Source: an archaeon (GTDB lineage Archaea > Thermoproteota > Bathyarchaeia > TCS64). From it: a stretch of 7,109 nt of DNA. Location of the stretch: NCBI GenBank assembly GCA_020444005.1, contig JAHLLU010000104.1:1-7109 (forward strand), read 5' to 3'. The position numbers were made by a program, and so were the translations under genes. The notes beneath the pieces were generated by a model, which saw only the letters and a list, made by a program, of their open reading frames with translations, made no database searches and had not been told where the DNA came from. Shown here piece by piece: positions 1-5,935 of this stretch. Within the stretch, counting starts at the first letter, position 1, and every line of letters starts with the position of its first letter.

Positions 1-329
1 GTCTCAAGCATCTTTTCTAGGTTGCCCGGAGCCCACTCGTTCTTGAGGTTTGTCTCCATCTTCTCATAGAGTCGTTTGTGGCTGATGATCTCAAGGTCCT
101 TGAACACCATGTTACCGAAAACATGGTCACCGTGAACATGGGTCAATAATAGATGGGTTAATGGTTTGTCGGTAGCACGGGGTATGGCTTCTCTGAACTG
201 TTTGGCTGAGCCCGGGTACTGGGCGTCAACCACCAAGGCGTGCTCAGGCAGCTCGATGATACCTACATTTCCACCTGTCTCGCCATCCCAATTGGCGTAG
301 ACCTTGTCTGATACCTTGTGGAGTCTCAT
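1..329 (-). CDS. Metallo-beta-lactamase-fold hydrolase, N-terminal part (cut by window edge)
   Basis: Reading leftward from ATG at 329, an open frame of 109 codons reaches the left edge, so the C-terminal part is missing. The start MRLHKVSDKVYANWDG is a typical first beta strand of small MBL-fold hydrolases. Residues 59-69 contain the family's metal motif HxHxDH (HVHGDH, residues 64-69) after a hydrophobic strand (HLLLT). D35 in the preceding LVVDAQYPG segment fits the usual strand-end Asp. This motif normally binds two metal ions (often zinc) in hydrolases such as glyoxalase II, lactonases and RNases; the substrate cannot be read from this part. The protein is probably cytoplasmic, since no signal peptide is visible. 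It is divergent to the DRG GTPase gene. An A-rich box on the minus strand (349-357) is centred 24 nt upstream of the ATG, and no good Shine-Dalgarno is present. The family call is secure; the specific activity is unknown. Confidence 0.85.
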   Translation of the reverse strand, partial: MRLHKVSDKVYANWDGETGGNVGIIELPEHALVVDAQYPGSAKQFREAIPRATDKPLTHLLLTHVHGDHVFGNMVFKDLEIISHKRLYEKMETNLKNEWAPGNLEKMLE

Positions 330-417
330 AAAATCACTAGATATTGGTGGTTTTCTGGGTTGATAAGCGTATAGAAGAGATAGGTTTTTCAGATAAGCCT
401 CAGTGTGCATGTTACCC
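330..417. promoter_or_regulatory. Divergent promoter region between MBL hydrolase and DRG GTPase
   Basis: This 88-base gap separates two genes that are read away from each other, so it must hold both promoters. For the minus-strand gene, CAGAAAACC (349-357 read on minus) sits about 24 nt before its ATG and could be the TATA element. For the plus-strand gene the best candidate is the T-rich GGTTTTTC at 383-390, which would place transcription start near 410. Neither is a strong TATA match. The same gap holds the imperfect repeat listed separately. Confidence 0.4.
349..398. repeat. Imperfect direct repeat, possible operator
   Basis: GGTTTTCTGGGTTGATAAGC at 349-368 is echoed by GGTTTTTCAGATAAGC at 383-398. 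The GATAAGC ends are identical (362-368 and 392-398, 30 bases apart), and both are preceded by a GGTTTT run. A repeat of about three helical turns in a divergent promoter gap could bind a dimeric regulator. It is short, and chance is not excluded. Confidence 0.35.
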
Positions 418-1512
418 ATGAGTATCCAAGAGAAGATCAAGGCGATTGAAGACGAGATCGCCCGTACACAGGTCAACAAGGCGACCAACCGTCACCTTGG
501 GGTACTCAAGGCAAGAATCGCAAGACTCAGAGAACAAGAAAGAGAACGCATCGAAAGGGGCAAGGGACAGGTCGGTGATGGTTATGCTGTCCGCAAGGAT
601 GGTGACGCCACGATTGTCTTGCTTGGTTTACCCAGCGTCGGTAAAAGCACGCTGTTGAATCACCTAACAAACAGCAACAGCAAGGTAGGAGCCTATGATT
701 TTACTACACTCACTGTTGTACCGGGGGTTCTCAAGTATAGAGGCGCCCAGATTCAGGTACTGGATATTCCGGGTATCATAAGAGGCGCTAGTGAGGGCAA
801 GGGTCTCGGTAAACGTATTTTGAGCACCACGCGTAGCGCTGATTTGCTGCTTGTGATCGTTGATGTGTTTAATCCCGGTATTCGTAAGGTCTTGCTTGAT
901 GAGATTCGTAATATTGGTATTCGTCCTGATGAGAATCCTCCAAACATACAGATAGAGAAGAGGGGCAGTGGAGGTATCATCATCACTGATCTCGTGGGTA
1001 TGACTGAGATGGATGAGGAAGGCATGAAGGAGATACTCAGGGAATACCGTTACCATAATAGCCGCGTGGTTGTCCGTGAGGACGTTGATTACGACAGGTT
1101 CGTTGATGTTCTCCTCAAGAACACAGTGTATATTCCGACTCTTACTGTTGTGAATAAGATCGATATGGTTGACGAGGAATGGGTCGAGAAACTAGGGGAG
1201 GACGCTGATTATGATTATGTCGCTATCAGCGCTGATAACGACATCAACCTAGAACAACTCAAGGAAAGGATGTTCGAAAGACTGGATCTCATCAGACTCT
1301 ATATGAGACCAAAAGGCGAGGACCCGGACTTTGATGAGCCGTTGATCATCAGAAATGGGAGCACCGTTGAAGACGTCGCGAATAAGATACATCGTGACCT
1401 CAAGAAGACTCTACGATTTACCCGTGTTTGGGGTAAGAGCGCCAAGTTTGGTGGTCAAAAAGTTGGTTTAAGCCATCAACCTATGGATGAAGATATAATT
1501 ACGTTCTATTAG
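418..1512 (+). CDS. drg: DRG-family (developmentally regulated GTP-binding) GTPase with TGS domain
   Basis: A complete GTPase of 364 residues, the usual size for archaeal/eukaryotic DRG proteins in the OBG-HflX superclass. From ATG 418 the order is: N-terminal helical region (about 1-60, starting MSIQEKIKAIEDEI as in relatives), G1 P-loop GLPSVGKST (70-78), switch I with TTLT, G3 DIPG (116-119) followed by the DRG-typical GASEGKGLGKR, G4 NKID (246-249), G5 ISA (270-272), and a C-terminal TGS domain (about 286-364) containing HRDL, VWGKSAKFGGQKVG and the terminal DEDIITFY. All nucleotide-binding motifs are intact. DRG proteins bind ribosomes and act in translation, and in eukaryotes they are stabilised by DFRP partners. 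The frame is open from GTG 403 and ATG 409, but family alignment favours ATG 418. No Shine-Dalgarno is visible. Its TAG stop overlaps the TAA stop of the opposite-strand CBS gene (1509-1512). The call is very secure. Confidence 0.95.
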   Translation: MSIQEKIKAIEDEIARTQVNKATNRHLGVLKARIARLREQERERIERGKGQVGDGYAVRKDGDATIVLLGLPSVGKSTLLNHLTNSNSKVGAYDFTTLTVVPGVLKYRGAQIQVLDIPGIIRGASEGKGLGKRILSTTRSADLLLVIVDVFNPGIRKVLLDEIRNIGIRPDENPPNIQIEKRGSGGIIITDLVGMTEMDEEGMKEILREYRYHNSRVVVREDVDYDRFVDVLLKNTVYIPTLTVVNKIDMVDEEWVEKLGEDADYDYVAISADNDINLEQLKERMFERLDLIRLYMRPKGEDPDFDEPLIIRNGSTVEDVANKIHRDLKKTLRFTRVWGKSAKFGGQKVGLSHQPMDEDIITFY

Positions 1513-1976
1513 CTGACGTAGAAGCCTGCTTCTGGTCCAATCATTTCTTCTTGTACCATTGCGTTCATTGCACATACTAGCTCTGGGTGAAGACGCGCTA
1601 CATCTACTAAGCTGAGTATACCAAGTACGTTGAAGTCTTCTTCTACCTGTTCCAGTACGGGTAGTTTCTTGATCTGATTAATCAACATGAGCTCTACTGC
1701 TCTTTCAAGCACTGTATCAGGACTAACTACAATAACGGGTTCGGACATAACGTCACAAACGGGTACTTCTGATGGATCAAGACCCGCACACACCACCCTC
1801 GTGACAATATCCCGCTCGGTGACGATGCCCCGTAAACCCTCTTCGGAGAAGACCAACAGGCTGCTTATACCGAATTTCGCCATTGCCCTCGCAGCGTTCT
1901 TAACGGACTCGTCAATGGTTGTTGTGATTACCCTCTCTGTCATAACATCATTAACTGTAAGCACTGTTTTCTCCAC
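1509..1976 (-). CDS. Two-CBS-domain protein
   Basis: A 155-residue protein made almost entirely of a CBS pair. CBS1 (about 7-64) carries DVMTERVITT, a central ISSLLVF strand and GIVTERDIVTR. CBS2 (about 72-130) carries CDVMSEPVIVVSPD, then KKLPVLE and GILSLVDVARLHPEL. A short tail of about 20 residues follows (MNAMVQEEMIGPEAGFYVS). CBS pairs form Bateman modules that usually bind adenosine nucleotides such as AMP, ATP or S-adenosylmethionine and regulate a partner. No catalytic or DNA-binding domain is fused here, so the target is unknown. The start is GTG at 1976, just before the first CBS strand; there is no clear Shine-Dalgarno. It lies 50 bases downstream of the AlkD-type gene on the same strand, so it is either the last operon gene or has its own promoter (see 1995-2002). 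It overlaps the DRG stop codon tail to tail by 4 bases. Confidence 0.9.
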   Translation of the reverse strand: MEKTVLTVNDVMTERVITTTIDESVKNAARAMAKFGISSLLVFSEEGLRGIVTERDIVTRVVCAGLDPSEVPVCDVMSEPVIVVSPDTVLERAVELMLINQIKKLPVLEQVEEDFNVLGILSLVDVARLHPELVCAMNAMVQEEMIGPEAGFYVS

Positions 1977-1994
1977 GTTTCAGGCTTCAATATC

Positions 1995-2002
1995 GATTAA
2001 AA
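1995..2002 (-). promoter_or_regulatory. Possible TATA box for the CBS gene
   Basis: Read on the minus strand this is TTTTAATC, centred about 22-23 nt before the GTG start, in the 50-base gap after the AlkD-type gene. The spacing is a little short for a strictly leaderless transcript (usually about 26), so the assignment is weak. The T run could instead contribute to termination of the upstream transcript. Confidence 0.3.
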
Positions 2003-2026
2003 GCGATTATGGATGCTTGTTAAGGG

Positions 2027-2725
2027 TTACTTTGTTTTATACACCTTGAGCTCAGAAGGCAGTTTCTCGCTCGCATAACGAAGAATCAACGCCGGAGACT
2101 CCGGTTTCCACCGAATCAAGTACTCATGTATCTCCTGTGGGTGCTCTCTTGATGCTTCCTTGAGCATCCAGCCTACTCCCTTCTGCACCATATCATCCTC
2201 ATCGGTCATCAAAGGCTCAGCGATACTGTAAACCTCATCTAGCATCAAACCCTTTCGAGCGATAGGAACCATGGTTACTGCTGCGGCTCGTCGTCTCCAT
2301 CGGTTATCGCTGCCAGTCCATTTGATTAACTCCTCTGTGAGTTTTGGGTTGTCTTTGATGCATTCGCTTATCATGTGTGTTGTGAGGTGGTCTGTAATCG
2401 CCCAGTTGCTTAGATACTCTACCCATTGATCGAATAACGGGAAGTGCTCTGCCCGGATTTTACGTCTGAACCGATCAAGCATCTTTAACCCCACAGATGC
2501 AGCGTCTAATACACCGGTCTTCATTAATTCCTCTGTGAGAGTTAGTGCTGCTGCTAGGTCTCCTTTTACCTCTGGATAGAACTGGTCAGCTATCGCTTTG
2601 TTCTGTTTCTGGGTCAAGCCATAGGTCTCTATGGATTCTTTGAAATATCGTATTAGGTCTGCTTTGCGCTCTGGGTCGCCTTGTTTCTCTATCTCAGCCA
2701 TGATCCGGTCTGCAAGCTCACTCAA
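2027..2725 (-). CDS. AlkD-type HEAT-repeat DNA alkylation repair protein
   Basis: A predicted all-helical protein of 232 residues from TTG 2725. It matches the AlkC/AlkD DNA glycosylase family, whose bacterial member AlkD excises alkylated bases such as N7-methylguanine and N3-methyladenine. The opening (ELADRIMAEIEKQGDPERKA, then RYFK) fits the family N terminus. Counting from GTG 2734, the AlkD active-site features are present: W111 and D115 in LSNWAITDHL (compare AlkD Trp109/Asp113), the arginine cluster R147-R149 in SDNRWRRRA (compare Arg148), and W189 in KGVGWMLKEASREHP (compare Trp187). The Asp and Trp residues suggest an active enzyme. The start is ambiguous: GTG 2734, TTG 2725 or ATG 2701. 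I chose TTG because AGGTGA, a Shine-Dalgarno match, lies 5 nt before it. The gene overlaps the end of flavoprotein B by 8 bases, so the two are very probably translated from one mRNA. No signal peptide or membrane segment is visible. Confidence 0.82.
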   Translation of the reverse strand: MSELADRIMAEIEKQGDPERKADLIRYFKESIETYGLTQKQNKAIADQFYPEVKGDLAAALTLTEELMKTGVLDAASVGLKMLDRFRRKIRAEHFPLFDQWVEYLSNWAITDHLTTHMISECIKDNPKLTEELIKWTGSDNRWRRRAAAVTMVPIARKGLMLDEVYSIAEPLMTDEDDMVQKGVGWMLKEASREHPQEIHEYLIRWKPESPALILRYASEKLPSELKVYKTK

Positions 2726-4328
2726 ACGCCTCACCTATCTCAGCATAATCAATCTGGATAGCCTTTTCTTGTTTGGATAAGATGATGGTTTTTCGCCACG
2801 CTGGGTCTTCCTCTGGGTGGTCAAGCCTGTAGTGGGCGCCTCTGCTTTCCCTGCGCTCCATTGCTGCCCTGATGATGTACTCACATACGTCTAATGCCAT
2901 CAACGCCTCCAATGCGTTCAATAGCTGTTTTCCGGGCTTCGCCAATATATTGCGTGCACTGTCTCGTAGCTCTCCCAGTCGCTCAAATGCCGCAACAAGC
3001 GAATAACTGTCTCTAATGACTCCCACGTTTTCCCACATGTTCTCACGTACAAGATCCATCAAAGTTGGTGGAGTATAGCCTACGTCACGGAAGGTGAGTT
3101 TCTCGTATCTTTCAAGCTCAGGTTTGACAAGCTCCTCAATGTCCTCAAAGTCATGGGTTTCCTCGTACTCTACTGCACGCTGAGCTGCTCTTACGCCAAA
3201 GACAGTTACATCTGTTAACGCGTTTCCACCGTGTCTGTTTGCACCGTGAACGCCACCCATTACCTCTCCTGCAACGATTAATCCGGGTACATCTGTCTCG
3301 CCATGTGTATTGGCGACTACTCCGCCCATGGTGAAGTGGCTTAAAGGAGCGATTCTGATGAGTTTCTCGTCCGCTCTGAGCGTTTCCCTGTAGTACTTGT
3401 TGTTCGCCATGCCATACCAGTCGTCTGGTTCCCCGTTTTTCACGACCTCACGTGCATCAAGCAATACAGCTCCTTCAAGTCCAAAACCGTCATGAACCTC
3501 ACGCATCATGGCTCGTGATAATAGGTCTCGGCTCTTGGCGATGTATGGTCTCTCTGTGACGTGGTGTTTGGCGGGTATATCCTCGCCTAGGGTGTTGACT
3601 ATCTTGCCCTCCCAGACCACTTTACCGTCCACGAGCAGTGCTGGTGCATCTGGTTCGGCTAGTGCTAGGGGGAAGAACTGGCAGAACTCCATGTCTCTGA
3701 GCCGTGCACCGGCGTCGTATGCGAGGTAGTAGCCGTCGCCGGTGGTTCTTAGTGGGCAGTCTGTTCGTTTGAATAAGCCTCCTGCTCCGCCTGATGCTAG
3801 GAGTATGGCTTTTGTTTGGAATATGACGGGTTGGTCTTTTCGTCCATGATAACCGACAGCCCCAACGACGACATCATCTTTCTTGATCAGCTTGGTAATG
3901 ATGGTGTTCTCGATGAACTCGACGCCAAGGTCTCTGAGGTACTTGACTTGCGGTAATGTGATGCCTTGTCCTAGTTTGGTCTCGGGTGCACCGATGTTGA
4001 TGCCTCCACGGTGCTCATTTACCACGCAGCCATACTTGTCAAGCTCCAATACACGTTCTCCACCTTCCTCAACCAATACCTCCACAAGATTTGGATCGTT
4101 CAAGCCTTTACCGGTGCTGAGGGTGCGTTCCCTGTGTTCATCGACGGTCATACCGCCAACCGCTGCAAGGTAGCCGCTACCCGCTACTATTGTACAGTTG
4201 TTGTAGCCTGCTGGTGCTTTTGATACTAGGGTTACTTTTGCGCCTTGTTCGTGGGCGTGGATGGCGGCTCTGAGTCCGGCTCCTCCTGTGCCGATTATGA
4301 GTATGTCTGTCTTGACGTTGATGACCAT
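2718..4328 (-). CDS. FAD-dependent oxidoreductase, fumarate reductase/succinate dehydrogenase flavoprotein superfamily (paralog B)
   Basis: A 536-residue flavoprotein from ATG 4328. The N-terminal strand DILIIGTGGAGLRAA (8-22) is the dinucleotide-binding GxGxxG motif for FAD. Further FAD contacts include LLASGGAGG (176-184), TGDGYYLAYDAG (196-207) and VPGLIVAGEVMGGVHGANR (347-365). The capping domain carries SRD (R267, equivalent to the FrdA proton-donor Arg), HFTMGG (H331) and GANR (R365). The C terminus has ESRGAHYR (494-501), typical of the FrdA/SdhA/NadB/AprA superfamily. Unlike FrdA it has QFFPLAL (217-223) where FrdA has QYHPTGL, and NCT (44-46) where FrdA has SHT with the FAD-linking His. 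The substrate is therefore probably not plain fumarate or succinate. The frame is open to 4382, but ATG 4328 puts GxGxxG at residue 13, exactly as in paralog A. It starts 25 bases after A ends, with a TATA-like box 27 nt upstream and no Shine-Dalgarno. Confidence 0.88.
   Translation of the reverse strand: MVINVKTDILIIGTGGAGLRAAIHAHEQGAKVTLVSKAPAGYNNCTIVAGSGYLAAVGGMTVDEHRERTLSTGKGLNDPNLVEVLVEEGGERVLELDKYGCVVNEHRGGINIGAPETKLGQGITLPQVKYLRDLGVEFIENTIITKLIKKDDVVVGAVGYHGRKDQPVIFQTKAILLASGGAGGLFKRTDCPLRTTGDGYYLAYDAGARLRDMEFCQFFPLALAEPDAPALLVDGKVVWEGKIVNTLGEDIPAKHHVTERPYIAKSRDLLSRAMMREVHDGFGLEGAVLLDAREVVKNGEPDDWYGMANNKYYRETLRADEKLIRIAPLSHFTMGGVVANTHGETDVPGLIVAGEVMGGVHGANRHGGNALTDVTVFGVRAAQRAVEYEETHDFEDIEELVKPELERYEKLTFRDVGYTPPTLMDLVRENMWENVGVIRDSYSLVAAFERLGELRDSARNILAKPGKQLLNALEALMALDVCEYIIRAAMERRESRGAHYRLDHPEEDPAWRKTIILSKQEKAIQIDYAEIGEAFE
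2731..2736 (-). promoter_or_regulatory. Shine-Dalgarno site deciding the AlkD-type gene start
   Basis: On the minus strand AGGTGA matches six bases of the archaeal Shine-Dalgarno sequence GGAGGTGAT. It ends 5 nt before TTG 2725. It lies inside the last codons of flavoprotein B, as expected for an internal, translationally coupled operon gene. If GTG 2734 were the start, this site would overlap the start codon and could not serve it. Confidence 0.5.
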
Positions 4329-4350
4329 AGGGAAAAGGGCGCAGTTAATG

Positions 4351-4360
4351 GTTTTAAACG
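4351..4360 (-). promoter_or_regulatory. TATA-like box for flavoprotein B
   Basis: On the minus strand CGTTTAAAAC is centred 27 nt before ATG 4328 and is preceded by CAC, giving the motif ACCGTTTAAA. It contains the TAA stop codon of flavoprotein A (4354-4356), so promoter and stop codon share bases. The sequence between box and ATG is pyrimidine-rich with no Shine-Dalgarno, as expected for a leaderless transcript. Confidence 0.5.
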
Positions 4361-5904
4361 GTGCCCTCAAGACTTGGTCCATCAGGGGTCTTGTAGACTC
4401 TGATGGGCTTCAGCCACTCTGGTTCCATCTCGGGGAAATCAGTTCTATAATGGGTTCCTCGGCTCTCCTCACGTCTTAGGGCGGATAACGTGGTTAGGGT
4501 TGATGCCAGTATCGCCATCTGGGTCTCGGCTGCCTGTTTCTGGTGGTTGATGTCTGCTTCGTTGAACCTTAGCTTACTCATCTCGGATAATCGATCCAAT
4601 GCTGAGGTTAGGCTCTCTTTGCTGCGTACGATACCTACTTTATCCCACATCAACCCTCGTAGCTCTTTCAGTGTCTCAGCTGGGTCGGTCTCCGTTGTAT
4701 AGGCTCCTTTGAACTCGTAGTTTATCTCTTGTCTTGGGTGTTTTGCCGCGTATTCTGCTGCTGATGCCCCGGCTCTTGCACCGAAGACCACGATCTCGGT
4801 TAATGCGTTGCCTCCCAGCCTATTTGCGCCGTGTACTCCGCCTGTTACTTCTCCTGTGGCGTATAATCCGGGTACATTGGTGCTGCAGTCGGGTTGTATC
4901 TCGACTCCAGCCATGGTGAAGTGACATGATGGCGCCACCTTGAACGGTTTCTCATCTGCGCCTAAATCTAGTAACGCCTTACGTTGAGCGCTCCGTGCGA
5001 TCAGCTTCTCTAACCCAACCTCGTTGATGACATCAGAGGCATCAAGAAGCACAGCGCCATCAACGCCGCGTCCCTCCTGTACCTCGGTCATTATTGCTCT
5101 GCTCAGATGGTCCCTTGCCATTGTGGTTAGTGGTCGCTGAGTGATTCCATGCTTCTCGACAATATCCTCACCGAGACTGTTACGCAGTGTTCCCTGGTCT
5201 ACTATGTTTCCGTACATGGCGAAGCCTGGGTAGCCTTTCTCTGCGACAGCCACTGGTGTAAACTGGATATACTCCATGTCGCGGAGGGTTGCACCAGCCA
5301 TATACGCCAAAGCATACCCATCACCTGCAATATCCACTGGGCAATCGGTTCTACTGTAGACTCCGGCTGAGCCTCCTGCTGCTAGGATGGTTGCCCCTGC
5401 CTTGAATACTACTGGTTCGTCTCTTAGTCCTAAGGCGCCGATGACTCGGTTGTTTTCCTTGGTTAGCTCTGTTATTGTGCACTTGTCTACGAGTTGTACG
5501 CCTCTTTCCTTGAGGTACTTGACCATGGGCTGTATGAATCCGAGTCCCCTTGCCTCTGGGTTGTCTCCGCAGAGCACGTTACCGTATCTGGTCGTGATTG
5601 CTACACCGTATTTTCTAAGCTCAAGCAGCCGCTCAGCGCCTTCAGATACCAGTACATCTACGAGAGCTGGATCATTGAGGTGTTTTCCTCCTTCCATGGT
5701 GACTTGTCGGTGTTCTTCAACCGTGTATCCGTCCACTGCGGCTCTGAAACTACCGTTTGCGACTATCGTAGCATTCTTCATGCCTGTGGCTGCCTTGCTA
5801 ACAATCAGTACGTTGGCACCTCGGGCTTCGGCTTCTATTGCTGCCCTGAGCCCAGCGCCTCCACTGCCTATAATGAGAACATCAGCTTCGTAGTAAGTGA
5901 CCAT
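4354..5904 (-). CDS. FAD-dependent oxidoreductase, fumarate reductase/succinate dehydrogenase flavoprotein superfamily (paralog A)
   Basis: A complete 516-residue paralog of the next gene. The first ~210 residues of the two align almost without gaps. FAD-binding elements are ADVLIIGSGGAGLRAA (7-22; GSGGAG 13-18), ILAAGGSAG (173-181), AGDGYALAYMAG (193-204) and VPGLYATGEVTGGVHGANR (344-362). The capping domain has ARD (R264), HFTM (H328) and GANR (R362), matching three catalytic or carboxylate-binding residues of E. coli FrdA (Arg287, His355, Arg390). ESRGTHYR (480-487) marks the C-terminal superfamily segment. It departs from FrdA in two places: QFTPVAV (214-220) replaces QYHPTGL, and NAT (44-46) replaces SHT, so FAD cannot be held by the usual histidyl bond. 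L-aspartate oxidase is an alternative superfamily member, but it normally keeps the HPT motif. No iron-sulfur or membrane subunit is adjacent. The gene follows the small Cys protein by 31 bases and has its own TATA-like box 26 nt upstream. No signal peptide is visible, so it is probably cytoplasmic. Confidence 0.88.
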   Translation of the reverse strand: MVTYYEADVLIIGSGGAGLRAAIEAEARGANVLIVSKAATGMKNATIVANGSFRAAVDGYTVEEHRQVTMEGGKHLNDPALVDVLVSEGAERLLELRKYGVAITTRYGNVLCGDNPEARGLGFIQPMVKYLKERGVQLVDKCTITELTKENNRVIGALGLRDEPVVFKAGATILAAGGSAGVYSRTDCPVDIAGDGYALAYMAGATLRDMEYIQFTPVAVAEKGYPGFAMYGNIVDQGTLRNSLGEDIVEKHGITQRPLTTMARDHLSRAIMTEVQEGRGVDGAVLLDASDVINEVGLEKLIARSAQRKALLDLGADEKPFKVAPSCHFTMAGVEIQPDCSTNVPGLYATGEVTGGVHGANRLGGNALTEIVVFGARAGASAAEYAAKHPRQEINYEFKGAYTTETDPAETLKELRGLMWDKVGIVRSKESLTSALDRLSEMSKLRFNEADINHQKQAAETQMAILASTLTTLSALRREESRGTHYRTDFPEMEPEWLKPIRVYKTPDGPSLEGTV

Positions 5905-5926
5905 AGGTAAGGGATAGTGAAGGTTT

Positions 5927-5933
5927 GTTTAAC
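5927..5933 (-). promoter_or_regulatory. TATA-like box for flavoprotein A
   Basis: On the minus strand GTTAAAC, within TAACCGTTAAACAAACC, is centred 26 nt before ATG 5904. It begins directly after the TAA stop (5936-5938) of the upstream gene. The stretch between box and ATG has no Shine-Dalgarno, which fits a leaderless mRNA. Confidence 0.5.
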
Positions 5934-5935
5934 GG

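Noticed and set aside
403..417. Upstream starts GTG 403 and ATG 409 for the DRG GTPase
   Set aside because: The added residues (MCMLP) are not expected in the family, whose N terminus matches MSIQEKIKAIEDEI from ATG 418. No Shine-Dalgarno supports the longer form.
664..1056. 130-codon open frame on the minus strand inside the DRG gene
   Set aside because: It is antisense to the GTPase core, whose motifs leave no doubt about the real frame. It has no family features.
4329..4382. N-terminal extension of flavoprotein B up to an ATG at 4382
   Set aside because: The extra 18 residues overlap the end of paralog A and have no counterpart in it. ATG 4328 places the GxGxxG motif at residue 13, as in A, and fits the TATA-like box.
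5387..5893. 168-codon open frame on the plus strand opposite flavoprotein A
   Set aside because: It lies wholly inside a strongly supported flavoprotein gene, its translation is low-complexity Ser/Thr/Pro-rich, and it has no recognisable domain. The same kind of shadow occurs opposite flavoprotein B (3883-4173) and opposite the CBS gene (1687-2049).
4354..5904. L-aspartate oxidase (NadB) or adenylylsulfate reductase alpha (AprA) identity for the flavoproteins
   Set aside because: They share the superfamily ESRG-H-R segment, but NadB keeps the HPT-type substrate motif missing here. No quinolinate synthase (NadA), NadC or AprB gene is adjacent.
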